Source: JABMQB01 sp964575025
GTDB lineage: Bacteria > Bacteroidota > Bacteroidia > Bacteroidales > Prolixibacteraceae
Length of the DNA: 64,000 bases
NCBI GenBank assembly: GCA_964575025.1
Contig: CAZNPV010000007.1
Span: forward strand, 37,398 to 101,397
Reading direction: 5' to 3'
How positions within the stretch are numbered: the first letter of the stretch is position 1; each line of letters starts with the position of its first letter. Shown here in pieces: positions 1 to 9,100 of this stretch. The position numbers and the translations under genes are program-made. The notes under the pieces were generated by a model that saw only the letters and a program-made list of their open reading frames with translations, searched no databases and was not told where the DNA came from.

Positions 1-1984
1 ATTCCTTGCGGAACGCTTCTTTTATTTCAGGAAGAAGTGTGGTATACCGTTTTTCGTCTTTCCTGCGACCCAGGACAGCCGCTGTTTTTTGCATCAGCCT
101 GGTGGAATAGTAGAAATAAGCCGTGGCAATCAGGTCTTTCTCTGTGTGGGCCCCGGCATAGCCGTAATCCGGGGCGTTGTATACATAGCTTGTATATTCA
201 GCAAATGACAGCCAATCGCCAAAGTGGAATCCGGTATCAAACAGGTATCTGTCGCCGGCTTCCCGGATTATGTATTCTTCCCAGGCTTTCATTGATGGGT
301 ATTGCTGTTCGAGGATGCGTGTATCGCCAAACCGCTGGTATACTTCCCAGGGTAGGGTGATGGCTGCATCGGCCCATCCGGAGGCGCCATACCCATCAGA
401 CCAGCCCGTGCCTCCCCCGTTTTCAAGGACCATGGGAACGACCCATGGAACACTGCCGTCGTGGCGTTGATCGGCAGCCAGGTCCCTGAGCCACTTGGAG
501 AAAAAAAGCGCTGCATTCACATTGAAACAGGCCGTTGGTGCGAAAACCTGGGCATCACCGGTCCACCCCATCCGCTCGTCACGCTGCGGACAATCCGTCG
601 GAACATCCACAAAATTGCCCCGCAAGCCCCATTGTATATTTGACTGGAGTTGGTTGACCATCGGGTCGGAGCATTGAAAATGCCCGGTAAACTCCATATC
701 GGAATGAATCACTTTTCCACAAAAGTTGTGAAGCTCCACCTCATACGGGAAATCCTCAACCAGGATATACCGGAAGCCCATAAAGGTAAAATGCGGTTCG
801 TAGATTTCGGTTCCTTCCCCGCTGAACCAGTACTCAATGCGCTGTTTGGCCGTTCTCAGGTTGGCGGTATAAAAATTCCCCTCTTTATCCAGCACTTCCG
901 CATGCCGGATGGTGATTTTGTCTCCCCGTTTTCCTTTCAGTGTAAACTGAACCCGGCCGACAAAATTCTGCCCGAAATCAAAAACAATTTCTTTTTTCGG
1001 GGTAGTGATTTTCTGCACCGGACGAATTTCTTTTGTCCTCCTCACAGGGGGTCCTTCTGAGGAAACAAGATTTTGAAGATTGTACTTTTTTTCTGAAACC
1101 GTGTGCCAGGAGGAATCATCAAAGCCTGCTCTGTCCCAGCCTTTTTTTTCAAGGCGGCTATCGTAGATTTCCCCATGATAGATTTCCGATTCGAGGATGG
1201 GCCCGGTTGATGCTTTCCAGCTTTTATCGGAAACAATGGTTTTTTCAGAGCCATCCTCAAAGACCAGGTTCAGCTGGAACAGCAGGGCTGTTTTATCGCC
1301 ATACAGGTTTTTTTTGCCTTCCCAGCCGAAAAAGCCACGGTACCATCCATCGCCCAGTATGGCTCCGACGGCATTTTCACCTGAAGCCAGCTGTCCGGTT
1401 ACATCATAAACCTGGTATTGAAGCCGTTTGTGATAGCTGGTCCATCCGGGGGTGAACTCCTGGTCACCTACCTTCCCTCCGTTTAACTGAAGCCGGTATA
1501 ATCCATGGCAGGTAACATAGATCGTTGCTTTTTTAACGGGTTTCTCCAGAAGAAACTTCTTTCGCAGGTAAGGACAGGGATTGGAACGATCCGGATTTTC
1601 CCGGATCGTTGGTTCGATCCATTTCGCTTTCCAGTCTGAATGCTCCAGCAGTCCCATTTCCCAGAAAGCAGGGCTACTCCATTGGGATTCCTGTCCTTTG
1701 TTGTCCCAGGCTTTGGCCTGCCAGAAAATGCGCTGGCCGGAGAAAAGCCTGTTCCCTTTGTAGGGTATATGAATGGATTGATCGGAATAAATCTTTCCCG
1801 AATCCCACAGCAGTTGTTCCTCAATTTTCAGTTTTTCCGGAGAATCTGCGCATTTTATGCGACAGGCTGTTTGATGTATGTTTCTGTCGTCCCCGCAAAT
1901 TTTCCAACTCAGTCGGGGAGAGCAGGTTCCGATTCCAACCGGATTGGATTGGTATTCTGTCCGTAAATCTAAAATCTTTAGCAC
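1..1984 (-). CDS. GH78 alpha-L-rhamnosidase, 3' end outside window
   Basis: About 661 codons are open from a GTG at 1984 to the window edge, so the C-terminus is missing. The start region reads LRTEYQSNPVGIG then PRLSWKI and a QTAxxI strand ending in LWDS, which is the usual N-terminal fibronectin-like part of GH78 enzymes. The last visible part, GYAGAHTEKDLIATAYFYYS followed by an alternation of helices, is the (alpha/alpha)6 barrel. Expected reaction: hydrolysis of terminal alpha-L-rhamnose. There is no ATG in frame after the upstream stop, so GTG is the best start. This leaves no visible signal peptide, so the enzyme may be cytoplasmic or the true start may be a different rare codon. It is the last visible gene of a minus-strand operon with the NCS1 transporter and a small membrane protein, 21 bases after the latter. 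Confidence 0.85.
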   Translation of the reverse strand, partial: MLKILDLRTEYQSNPVGIGTCSPRLSWKICGDDRNIHQTACRIKCADSPEKLKIEEQLLWDSGKIYSDQSIHIPYKGNRLFSGQRIFWQAKAWDNKGQESQWSSPAFWEMGLLEHSDWKAKWIEPTIRENPDRSNPCPYLRKKFLLEKPVKKATIYVTCHGLYRLQLNGGKVGDQEFTPGWTSYHKRLQYQVYDVTGQLASGENAVGAILGDGWYRGFFGWEGKKNLYGDKTALLFQLNLVFEDGSEKTIVSDKSWKASTGPILESEIYHGEIYDSRLEKKGWDRAGFDDSSWHTVSEKKYNLQNLVSSEGPPVRRTKEIRPVQKITTPKKEIVFDFGQNFVGRVQFTLKGKRGDKITIRHAEVLDKEGNFYTANLRTAKQRIEYWFSGEGTEIYEPHFTFMGFRYILVEDFPYEVELHNFCGKVIHSDMEFTGHFQCSDPMVNQLQSNIQWGLRGNFVDVPTDCPQRDERMGWTGDAQVFAPTACFNVNAALFFSKWLRDLAADQRHDGSVPWVVPMVLENGGGTGWSDGYGASGWADAAITLPWEVYQRFGDTRILEQQYPSMKAWEEYIIREAGDRYLFDTGFHFGDWLSFAEYTSYVYNAPDYGYAGAHTEKDLIATAYFYYSTRLMQKTAAVLGRRKDEKRYTTLLPEIKEAFRKE

Positions 1985-2005
1985 AGTAGAGCGATTAAGT
2001 ATCCC

Positions 2006-2194
2006 TTATTCTTCGTTTTCTTCCAGCGATTTGCTTTTCATCCAGAAAGGGGCTGTAGCAAACCACAAGACCATTCCGAGGGCCATCAACCAGAAATGGC
2101 TGTTCAGTCCGATAACCCCCTTATATACCAGCAGGGAAGGAACAATGGTCAGTGCCAGGCCAGTCAATGAAACTGCAATGAGTAATTTCTTCAT
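2006..2194 (-). CDS. Small two-helix membrane protein (62 aa)
   Basis: The 62-residue product has two hydrophobic segments: roughly residues 3-24, and residues 34-51 with the sequence MALGMVLWFATAPFWMK. It ends in an acidic tail, LEENEE. No enzymatic motif is present. It lies between an NCS1-type transporter and a GH78 rhamnosidase on the same strand, with 157 bases before it and 21 after. It could be an accessory subunit of the transporter or of another sugar carrier; that is inferred only from position. Short proteins of this kind next to sugar symporters look familiar in Bacteroidota, but I cannot name the family. Confidence 0.7.
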   Translation of the reverse strand: MKKLLIAVSLTGLALTIVPSLLVYKGVIGLNSHFWLMALGMVLWFATAPFWMKSKSLEENEE

Positions 2195-2223
2195 CTTATT
2201 CTGCTTGTTTATTCTTTTAAGCT

Positions 2224-2305
2224 GCCCTTTCAGGGCGGGTGTTTATTTATTGTTTTGTTTTCCCGGGGCGTTGCCCCGGGCTGAATTAAGTTGCCACTTC
2301 GTGGC
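2224..2305. repeat. Composite three-hairpin element, copy A
   Basis: Three perfect or near-perfect palindromes lie in a row: GCCCTTTCAGGGC (2224-2236), CCCGGGGCGTTGCCCCGGG (2262-2280) and GCCACTTCGTGGC (2293-2305), with spacers of 25 and 12 bases. The same three hairpins with the same spacers occur in opposite orientation at 24563-24644. It sits between the NCS1 transporter gene and the next gene of the operon, so its transcript could form stable stems. It resembles a REP-type mobile palindrome cluster. No transposase gene is nearby. Confidence 0.8.
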
Positions 2306-2351
2306 GTTTGATGTTTGCATCTTTTCCATAATATGGGTTCCATAGTCCTTT

Positions 2352-3845
2352 TTAACCGTTTATTGGCTGTGTTTTCCGCACAATTTTTTGTTGAACATAT
2401 CCAAGGATCAGATAAAGCAAAGCGGCAATGATCCACTCGGGTCCTACAAGGAACATGATGTCCATTTTCAGGGTTGCGAGCCATGCCGGCATATTCCCGT
2501 CAAGCAATTTTTGCAGGAACGGGAAATTGTCTTTACCATACACAAACAAAGAGATCAGAAACGGGCTGAACCAGGCAATTGCTGCAGGCCAGCTGAACCG
2601 TTTGTTTCTTTTTTCGGTATAATTGCTCACCAGTCCGATTTTTGGAAACAGCCAGATATCCACAATAATAAAAGCTCCCAGGGGGACAAAAAACAATCCG
2701 TAATACGCCACGATCCGGTCGAGGTTTGCATTCACAGCAGGAATGCAGGCAGTAAAGATCATAAAAGCTCCGGCCGCAAAGGTTACTTTCCACCGTTTCC
2801 AGTTAGGGGTTGCCACCTGGAGGGCCAGGCCAGCCCTGTACAGGGTGGGGTTGGCGGTTGTCCATCCGGCAATGACCACACAGATGGCTCCGGCAAGGCC
2901 CGCTCCGTAGAGGGCGATGGTCCCCGGCTGGGGATTGGTAAATCCTTCTGCCAGATAGGCTGCACATAAAATTCCTGAAGCGATCCAGGCTCCAAAATGG
3001 CCCAGGAACATCCCAAAGGCTGAAGCAAAACCCTGGGTCCATTTTTTGGCATACCGGAAGATGGTAATGTCTGACATCCCCATATGTTGGTGTGCATTGC
3101 ATAACCATGCAAACCCGGCTACATGCCAGAAGGTGTATTTCGTGTTGTTGCCTATGGGTTCCCCGGTAAATATCTTTGTGCTCATAATATCCCAGAAATT
3201 CCCGGTTGTGCCCATTTTCAGTTTTGCCATCACTGCAATGGCCGCCGCAAAGAAGACCAGTACCATCCATGGAGCACATATTTTTGAAAATTGGGCGATC
3301 TTTTCGAATCCCAGAACAGCCAGGGTGGCAATAACAATACCTACGATGACCGCAATGAAAATCCATTCAACACCCGGGATGATATCCCCTGCCACATAAT
3401 CGGGATTCGGTATACCAAACGGAATGGATACGGAGGTTACAGCCACATTGACCATGGCTCCTGCCAGCAGGCAAAGGACAATCGCGTAAAACGCACTGTA
3501 GGCAACGGTCAGATAGGGCCCGATGACTCTTTTCAACTGCCAGTATATGGTCAGCCGGGTTTTAACCCCCACCGGTGCAGTCAGAAAAGCCCAGCTAAGC
3601 ACTGCCAGCGTGTTGCCAACCAGCAAGCCCCAGATAAAATCTACGGCCGAAACACCATGCATGACCATCAAAGGCCCCAGAACAAATTCTGTTCCGGCTA
3701 CATGTTCGCCGGAAAACATGGCAATAAATGTTTTCCAGCCATATAGTTTTTTTTCTGATACCGGCTCCCGATCGTATTCATACAAGGCGTCGAGCCGCTG
3801 AACTAACGTCTGTTCTGAAGCCGGTTTTTGTTGATCCATATTCAT
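2352..3845 (-). CDS. NCS1-family (cytosine/purine permease-like) transporter
   Basis: The 497-residue integral membrane protein has about 12 hydrophobic segments and a hydrophilic N-terminus of about 40 residues. The N-terminal half, with WKTFIAMFSGEHVAGTEF, GLLVGN and APVGVKTRL, and the AGWTTANPTLYRAGLA segment fit the nucleobase:cation symporter-1 family. These carry purines, cytosine, hydantoin, allantoin or thiamine-related compounds, usually with Na+ or H+. Here the gene heads an operon with a rhamnosidase and is divergent from susC, so the substrate may be something released from the glycan. That part is inference. The start at 3845 (MNMDQQKP) fits a -7 box at 3889-3896, and a LacI-type palindrome lies just upstream of it. 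Confidence 0.85.
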   Translation of the reverse strand: MNMDQQKPASEQTLVQRLDALYEYDREPVSEKKLYGWKTFIAMFSGEHVAGTEFVLGPLMVMHGVSAVDFIWGLLVGNTLAVLSWAFLTAPVGVKTRLTIYWQLKRVIGPYLTVAYSAFYAIVLCLLAGAMVNVAVTSVSIPFGIPNPDYVAGDIIPGVEWIFIAVIVGIVIATLAVLGFEKIAQFSKICAPWMVLVFFAAAIAVMAKLKMGTTGNFWDIMSTKIFTGEPIGNNTKYTFWHVAGFAWLCNAHQHMGMSDITIFRYAKKWTQGFASAFGMFLGHFGAWIASGILCAAYLAEGFTNPQPGTIALYGAGLAGAICVVIAGWTTANPTLYRAGLALQVATPNWKRWKVTFAAGAFMIFTACIPAVNANLDRIVAYYGLFFVPLGAFIIVDIWLFPKIGLVSNYTEKRNKRFSWPAAIAWFSPFLISLFVYGKDNFPFLQKLLDGNMPAWLATLKMDIMFLVGPEWIIAALLYLILGYVQQKIVRKTQPING

Positions 3846-3888
3846 AAAGGTACTACCGTTTTTAATCGCTGCTATACGCCATCCTCTG

Positions 3889-3925
3889 CAAATCTAATAA
3901 ATAAATATTTAAAAAAACGTTTGCA
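3889..3925 (-). promoter_or_regulatory. Promoter and LacI-type operator of the NCS1-rhamnosidase operon
   Basis: Read on the minus strand, 3896-3889 is TAGATTTG, an exact match to the Bacteroidota -7 box TAnnTTTG. It lies 44 bases before the transporter start. Upstream at 3925-3912 is TGCAAACGTTTTTT, one strong half of a LacI/GalR-type palindrome around a central CG (3918-3919). The palindrome is centred 22.5 bases from the -7 box, near the -33 region, a position where a bound repressor would block polymerase. Confidence 0.55.
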
Positions 3926-3978
3926 CCTACATTAAAAAACAAGATTCTAGAATCCTTTATAATTAGGATTATTTAGGA

Positions 3979-4017
3979 TGTAAACGTTTTCATTTTTAAA
4001 TATTTTTTATAGTTTTG
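3979..4017 (+). promoter_or_regulatory. susC promoter with LacI-type operator
   Basis: TGTAAACGTTTTCA (3979-3992) matches the LacI/GalR/Cre-type operator pattern TGnnAnCGnTnnCA. TAGTTTTG (4010-4017) is an exact TAnnTTTG -7 box, putting the transcript start near 4024, about 40 bases before the susC ATG. The operator centre lies 24.5 bases upstream of the -7 box and 67 bases from the operator centre of the divergent promoter. One dimeric or looped regulator could therefore control both directions. Confidence 0.6.
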
Positions 4018-4063
4018 TTTCTATAAAAAATTGTATCATGTTTTATACTGAATCATTAAGTCT

Positions 4064-7000
4064 ATGCGTATGAAATTTAATTATTGGTTTGATTTTTCAC
4101 ATTCGGGAAACAAAACAGGGCTTTTAAGCATTGTGAAGGTCGCAGTAGCGATTTCTTTGTTTTTCACCTTTTCTGTTTCATCCGGTGCCGGAGGATTCTC
4201 AGATGCCATGCAGCAGGGGAGGGTCACCGGGAAAATTACAAATACTTCAGGAGAATCCCTTCCGGGGGCAACGGTTCTGATCAAAGGAACCAGCCGGGGA
4301 GCGGTTGCCGATGTTGACGGGGTTTACACGATCGATGGTGTTTCACCCGATGACATACTGGTCTATTCTTTTATGGGAATGAAAACCCGGGAAATCAGAG
4401 TGGAGAACCGCTCAACCATAGATGTTGAGCTGGAGGAGGATGTTATCGGGCTCGATGAAGTGGTGGCCATTGGCTATGGAGTAGTCAAAAAACGTGATCT
4501 GACCGGTGCGGTTAGCGTCGTTAAAAGCGAAGACATTGTACGAACCCCGACCAACAACGCCATGGAAGCCATACAAGGGATGGTAACCGGAATGACCATT
4601 ACCCGGGAATCGGGTGCTGCCGGTGCCAGTGTCGATATTCTGGTCCGGGGAAACCGGTCCATCAACGGAAGCAATTCTCCGCTGTTTATTATTGATGGCG
4701 TTCAGGGGGCAAATTTTGAAGATATCAATGCCTCCGATATCGAATCCATCAATGTGCTGAAAGATGCTTCATCCACTGCAATCTATGGTTCTCAGGGAGC
4801 CAATGGTGTAATCATCATAACAACGAAACAAGGAAAAGCGGGAAAATTGAAAGTATCCTACAACGGATACTACGGGATAAATGGGATGACCCGTTATCCG
4901 GATGTGCGCAGAGGAGAGGATTATATTCAGTTAAGGCGGGAAGCCTACCGCACAGCAGGTTTATGGGAATCTCCTGCGGACGATCCGGCCATTTTCTCAG
5001 AATACGAATGGGAAGCCATACAGAACGACAATTGGGTTAACTGGCAGGATCTGCTGCTCCAAAACGGAACCCTGCAGAACCATTCCGTTACCATATCGGG
5101 CGGTACAGAAAAAACCCAATCGCTGGTAAGCCTCGCCTATCTGAATGAAGGGGGAATGTATAAAAACGATAACCTTGATAAATACATTGTACGTTTGAAT
5201 CTGAACCACAACCTGGCGGACTGGGCTAAAATAGGAATCAATGCACAGCTTACCTATTACAACCTGGATCGCAGAAAAGACCCGATAAAACTGGCTTTGT
5301 ATACTTCTCCTTTTGGTGTGCCCTACGATGAAAACGGCAACATAAACCTGTATCCTATCGGGGGTAATACGGGCATCATCACTCCACTGGCCGATGAAAT
5401 ACCGGACATGGCTGCTGATAACCGGATCTCAAACAACAACAATTTAGCAGGGTACCTTGAGGTCAATCCTCTAAAAGGTCTCAGTTTTAAAAGCAACCTC
5501 GCTGTGAATCTTTCTTCTTACCGCAGGGGAGTTTACAATGCAAGCAACTCCATCTCACTGCTGGGAGGCACCTGTGAATCGTTGTATTCATCCTCCACTT
5601 CCCGGTTTATCAACTGGGATAACATTTTAACCTATGAAAAAGATTTTGCTGACCACAATGTAAAAATTACCGGTCTGACCAGTTGGATAGAAAGCATTTC
5701 CGATCATGTGGAAGCCAGTGGGAACGGTCAGTTGCTGGCATCGCAACTATTCTATTACCTGCAGGGCAACACCACCGAATCCAAGGAAACAACCAGCGGA
5801 TATACTGAATATGCATCTTTTTCAGTAGCCGGAAGGATTAATTACAGTTACAAGGACAAATATTTGCTTACGGCCACCACCCGTTACGATGGTGCTTCAC
5901 GCCTTGCCGAAGGCAACAAGTGGTATTCCTTTCCTTCTGTTGCATTAGCCTGGAGGATATCGGAAGAGAATTTTCTAAAGTATTCCAATACGTTGAGTAA
6001 CCTGAAATTACGGGCAAGCTACGGCATTGCCGGCAATTCAGCCATTGCGCCGTATGGCACACAATCATCCATGTACCTTTCCACAAACTTTGCTTTTGGC
6101 GATGTTACCGCTCCTTATTATGTGGTTTATCTGTTTGGAAACAATAAACTGAGTTGGGAAAAATCGGCCACCTTAAACATTGGCGCCGATATAGGTTTCT
6201 TCAACAACCATATCAGCCTGGTAGCTGATTATTATCAAACCAAAACTTCTGACATTCTTCTGAGCCGCAGTTTGCCCTGGTCGGCAGGTGGCAAGAACAA
6301 ACAGGTGAACCAGAATATCGGAGCTTCCGAAAACAGCGGGGTGGAATTTACGTTAAACACCCTCAATTTCAATAGAAAAGATTTTAAATGGACCACAAAT
6401 GTCACCTTTACGAAGAGTTCGGAAAAAATTACCAGCCTGATTGACGATGAAGACATTATTTATGGCGGGAAACAAACATCGTTGATCATCGGAGAGCCTA
6501 TTCAAACCTGGTACAATTATGTTTCTGACGGAATATGGCAGGCCGATGAACAGGAAGAAATGGATAAATTCAATGCCAACGGGCATAGTTTCCAACCGGG
6601 TGATATTAAGGTCAAAGACCTGCGTGGACCGGATGATGAAGACGGGAATCCGACCCCTCCTGATTACCGGATAACCGGCGACGACAGAATTCCGGTAGGT
6701 TCAAGAGTCCCCAAATGGGAAGGGGGTATCGGGAATACCTTTCAATATAAAAACATTGATTTCAGCTTTTTCATGTATGCCCGCATGGGACAGACCATCT
6801 GGGGTGAATTTCTGGGGCGCTACAATCCGGACGGCCAGGACAACGGGCCTGCAGATTTTGACTACTGGACCCCGGAGAATCCTTCCAACGAATATCCCCG
6901 GCCCGATGCCAACAAAAGCAGCATTGTGAATTACTCCTATTCCGATATGCTGATGTTTGCCGACGGATCTTACGTGAAACTCAGGAATGTATCCCTTGGA

Positions 7001-7186
7001 TACAGTTTGCCTGGAAGACTGCTCGACAGGGCTTCAATCAGCAAAGTCCGTTTCTATGTTACCGGGTCGAACCTGGCAACCTGGGTGAAAGACAAACGCC
7101 TGAAACAATATGATCCTGAAAGGGGTGGCTCTGAATCATCCCCGCTTTCAAGACAGGTGATTTTCGGTGTAAATGTTGAATTTTAA
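4064..7186 (+). CDS. SusC-like TonB-dependent outer-membrane receptor
   Basis: The 1040-residue protein forms the outer-membrane channel of a SusC/SusD glycan importer and is energised by TonB. A hydrophobic signal segment lies at about residues 20-42. It is followed by a carboxypeptidase-regulatory-like domain (VTGKITNTSGESLPGATV, about 52-130). The TonB plug (GYGVVKKRDLTGAVSVV through GSQGANGVIIITTKQGK) spans about 138-260. The rest is beta-barrel, ending in VNVEF with the usual terminal phenylalanine. The length is normal for the family. A SusD gene follows after 34 bases. The upstream region carries a LacI-type operator rather than a visible ECF-sigma/anti-sigma pair. Confidence 0.96.
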   Translation: MRMKFNYWFDFSHSGNKTGLLSIVKVAVAISLFFTFSVSSGAGGFSDAMQQGRVTGKITNTSGESLPGATVLIKGTSRGAVADVDGVYTIDGVSPDDILVYSFMGMKTREIRVENRSTIDVELEEDVIGLDEVVAIGYGVVKKRDLTGAVSVVKSEDIVRTPTNNAMEAIQGMVTGMTITRESGAAGASVDILVRGNRSINGSNSPLFIIDGVQGANFEDINASDIESINVLKDASSTAIYGSQGANGVIIITTKQGKAGKLKVSYNGYYGINGMTRYPDVRRGEDYIQLRREAYRTAGLWESPADDPAIFSEYEWEAIQNDNWVNWQDLLLQNGTLQNHSVTISGGTEKTQSLVSLAYLNEGGMYKNDNLDKYIVRLNLNHNLADWAKIGINAQLTYYNLDRRKDPIKLALYTSPFGVPYDENGNINLYPIGGNTGIITPLADEIPDMAADNRISNNNNLAGYLEVNPLKGLSFKSNLAVNLSSYRRGVYNASNSISLLGGTCESLYSSSTSRFINWDNILTYEKDFADHNVKITGLTSWIESISDHVEASGNGQLLASQLFYYLQGNTTESKETTSGYTEYASFSVAGRINYSYKDKYLLTATTRYDGASRLAEGNKWYSFPSVALAWRISEENFLKYSNTLSNLKLRASYGIAGNSAIAPYGTQSSMYLSTNFAFGDVTAPYYVVYLFGNNKLSWEKSATLNIGADIGFFNNHISLVADYYQTKTSDILLSRSLPWSAGGKNKQVNQNIGASENSGVEFTLNTLNFNRKDFKWTTNVTFTKSSEKITSLIDDEDIIYGGKQTSLIIGEPIQTWYNYVSDGIWQADEQEEMDKFNANGHSFQPGDIKVKDLRGPDDEDGNPTPPDYRITGDDRIPVGSRVPKWEGGIGNTFQYKNIDFSFFMYARMGQTIWGEFLGRYNPDGQDNGPADFDYWTPENPSNEYPRPDANKSSIVNYSYSDMLMFADGSYVKLRNVSLGYSLPGRLLDRASISKVRFYVTGSNLATWVKDKRLKQYDPERGGSESSPLSRQVIFGVNVEF

Positions 7187-7220
7187 AACTGACTTTTAGT
7201 AACTGCAAAAACGATTGAAA

Positions 7221-8906
7221 ATGAAATTACATAAAACAGTATTCAGCTTTTCGATAGGGGCCTTCTTACTTATGGCAGGCGGATGCAGCCTCGAAGAATA
7301 TAATCCGTCAGGCCTTACAGGCGAGGCCATCTGGAGTACTCCGGAAGGAATGGAAACCTTAATTGCATCGGCCTATAAATGGCAGCAAAAAATGTATTGC
7401 AGCGAATATGGCTTTACCCTTTACGAAACCGGCACCGACCTGTGGGATTGCCCCGGATGGAAACAATTAACGCAATACGATGGATTGCAACCTTATGATG
7501 ATAGTGGAGGCGGAGCAGTCTGGGAGTATGTTTACGAAGGAGTGAACATGGCCAACTATGGCATTGATTTCGTGGAAAACGACAAGGTTGATTTTAACGA
7601 TCCGGTAAAAAAGGCCCAAATCCTTTCGGAATTTAAGTTCCTGAGGGCATGGTATAACTGGCACATCGTTGAACAATGGGGCCCTGTGGTTTTGAATACC
7701 ACCCCTACCAGGGAAGTTAAATTAACGGCTGAGAGAAGCACAGTAGCCGGGTTCTACGAGGTTATTATCAGTGATTTGCAGTATGCAGCCCAGCATGCAT
7801 CCCCGGAGGAAGCGCAACCGGGAAGAGTGACCCAAAAGGCTGCGCTCGGTTTATTGGCCCGTACGGCCCTTACCGCTGCTTATCATGTGCCTGAAAAAAA
7901 GGACGAATACCTGACCATTGCAAAAGATGCTGCAGATGAAGTTATTGCAAACCAGACCGAATGGGGCGTGGAATTGTACGACAAGTACGAAGATATCTGG
8001 CACGAGGACAACAACAAAAATAACAAAGAAGCATTGTATAAAATCACATTCAGTACCCTTGAAAACAATGTGGAACGATACGGAAACCGCTGGTGGCAGT
8101 ATTTCAAATTTAATTATATGAAAGCCAGTGCCTACCTTATCATGTCCTATGAATATGGTTTTAAGGATGGGGACAGTTGGGGAGACCCGTCGTTTACCTA
8201 TCCGACCAAAGCCTTGTTTGACCTGTTCGATGAAACAGCCGACAGCAGGTACAGGGGATCCTTCAGAACCGTATGGATGAAGAACAGGTACAACGACATT
8301 ACAGAACCTGCAACCGGCGATACAGCGTTGTATGTTTCCATCAATTCAAAACCGAAACCAGGCAGGAAATCCTATACCTATTATAACATCAACGATATCT
8401 ATAACCCCGATGGTACTATTGTTCGCTACAACATCCCTTTCCCGGCCTTAAAAAAATTCGACGGTCCCAAATACAACGGCTATTATGCAAAGTCGCGGTA
8501 CGGACTGCTCGATCAGATCCGGATTCGCTTATCGGAAATGTACCTCATTGCCGCAGAAGTTGAAATGCTGAAGGGCAATTTATCCGGGGCTGCCAATTAC
8601 CTGAATGTGATCCGTTCAAGGGCCGCATTGCCAGACAAGGAAGCTGAAATGCAGGTCTCTGCCGATGAAATAAATATCGACTTTATCCTGGCTGAAAGAG
8701 CCCGTGAATTCTGTGGCGAAGGATTGCGGTGGTTTGACCTGAAACGTACCGGGAAACTAATTGAATATGTCAGAACCTACAACAAAGGAGGAGCAGCTGA
8801 CAATATCCAGGATTACCATGTGGTAAGACCTATCCCAAGTGAAGAACTGGATGCCCTTCTGAACCGGGAGGAATTTATCCAGGGGTTAACCGGTTATAAC
8901 TATTAA
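7221..8906 (+). CDS. SusD-like outer-membrane glycan-binding lipoprotein
   Basis: The 561-residue partner of the preceding SusC captures oligosaccharides at the cell surface and lids the SusC barrel. The ATG at 7221 gives a lipoprotein signal peptide ending in LLMAGGC. A TTG two codons earlier is also in frame but less likely. SusD/RagB features include the TPR-like N-terminal region with EFKFLRAWYNWHIVEQWGPV and the C-terminal ERAREFCGEGLRWFDLKRTG motif, typical of the family. A strong hairpin terminator follows, so susC-susD probably form their own transcript. Confidence 0.95.
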   Translation: MKLHKTVFSFSIGAFLLMAGGCSLEEYNPSGLTGEAIWSTPEGMETLIASAYKWQQKMYCSEYGFTLYETGTDLWDCPGWKQLTQYDGLQPYDDSGGGAVWEYVYEGVNMANYGIDFVENDKVDFNDPVKKAQILSEFKFLRAWYNWHIVEQWGPVVLNTTPTREVKLTAERSTVAGFYEVIISDLQYAAQHASPEEAQPGRVTQKAALGLLARTALTAAYHVPEKKDEYLTIAKDAADEVIANQTEWGVELYDKYEDIWHEDNNKNNKEALYKITFSTLENNVERYGNRWWQYFKFNYMKASAYLIMSYEYGFKDGDSWGDPSFTYPTKALFDLFDETADSRYRGSFRTVWMKNRYNDITEPATGDTALYVSINSKPKPGRKSYTYYNINDIYNPDGTIVRYNIPFPALKKFDGPKYNGYYAKSRYGLLDQIRIRLSEMYLIAAEVEMLKGNLSGAANYLNVIRSRAALPDKEAEMQVSADEINIDFILAERAREFCGEGLRWFDLKRTGKLIEYVRTYNKGGAADNIQDYHVVRPIPSEELDALLNREEFIQGLTGYNY

Positions 8907-8948
8907 TAAACCTGATTTGATTTCATAGTTTAGTTTTTTAAAAGTATG

Positions 8949-8974
8949 AAGAGCGAAGTCCGGGCTTCGCTCTT
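8949..8974 (+). terminator. Hairpin terminator after susD
   Basis: The arms AAGAGCGAAG (8949-8958) and CTTCGCTCTT (8965-8974) are perfectly complementary around a six-base loop and are followed by CTTTTAT. It begins 43 bases after the susD stop and separates susCD from the promoter of the next gene. Confidence 0.75.
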
Positions 8975-8980
8975 CTTTTA

Positions 8981-9078
8981 TAAAAACGTTTGCACTATTT
9001 GAGAAAATTACTTTTCAGAAAAGCCTTTGATTACAGCATTTACAAAATGTGTAAACGTTCACATTTTTTATATATTTG
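8981..9078 (+). promoter_or_regulatory. Promoter with two LacI-type operators
   Basis: TAAAAACGTTTGCA (8981-8994) and TGTAAACGTTCACA (9050-9063) are LacI/GalR-type palindromes with centres 69 bases apart. The second is the more symmetrical, TGTnAACGTTnACA. TATATTTG (9071-9078) is an exact -7 box, giving a transcript start near 9085 and a leader of about 16 bases before the ATG at 9101. The downstream operator is centred 14.5 bases upstream of the -7 box. The arrangement echoes the susC divergent region, where two operators are 67 bases apart. Confidence 0.6.
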
Positions 9079-9100
9079 TATAGATATTAACGAAAGCAGT

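Noticed and set aside
8990..9100. In-frame TTG upstream extension of the uronidase-like gene
   Set aside because: It overlaps the operators and -7 box and would bury the signal peptide; ATG 9101 fits better.
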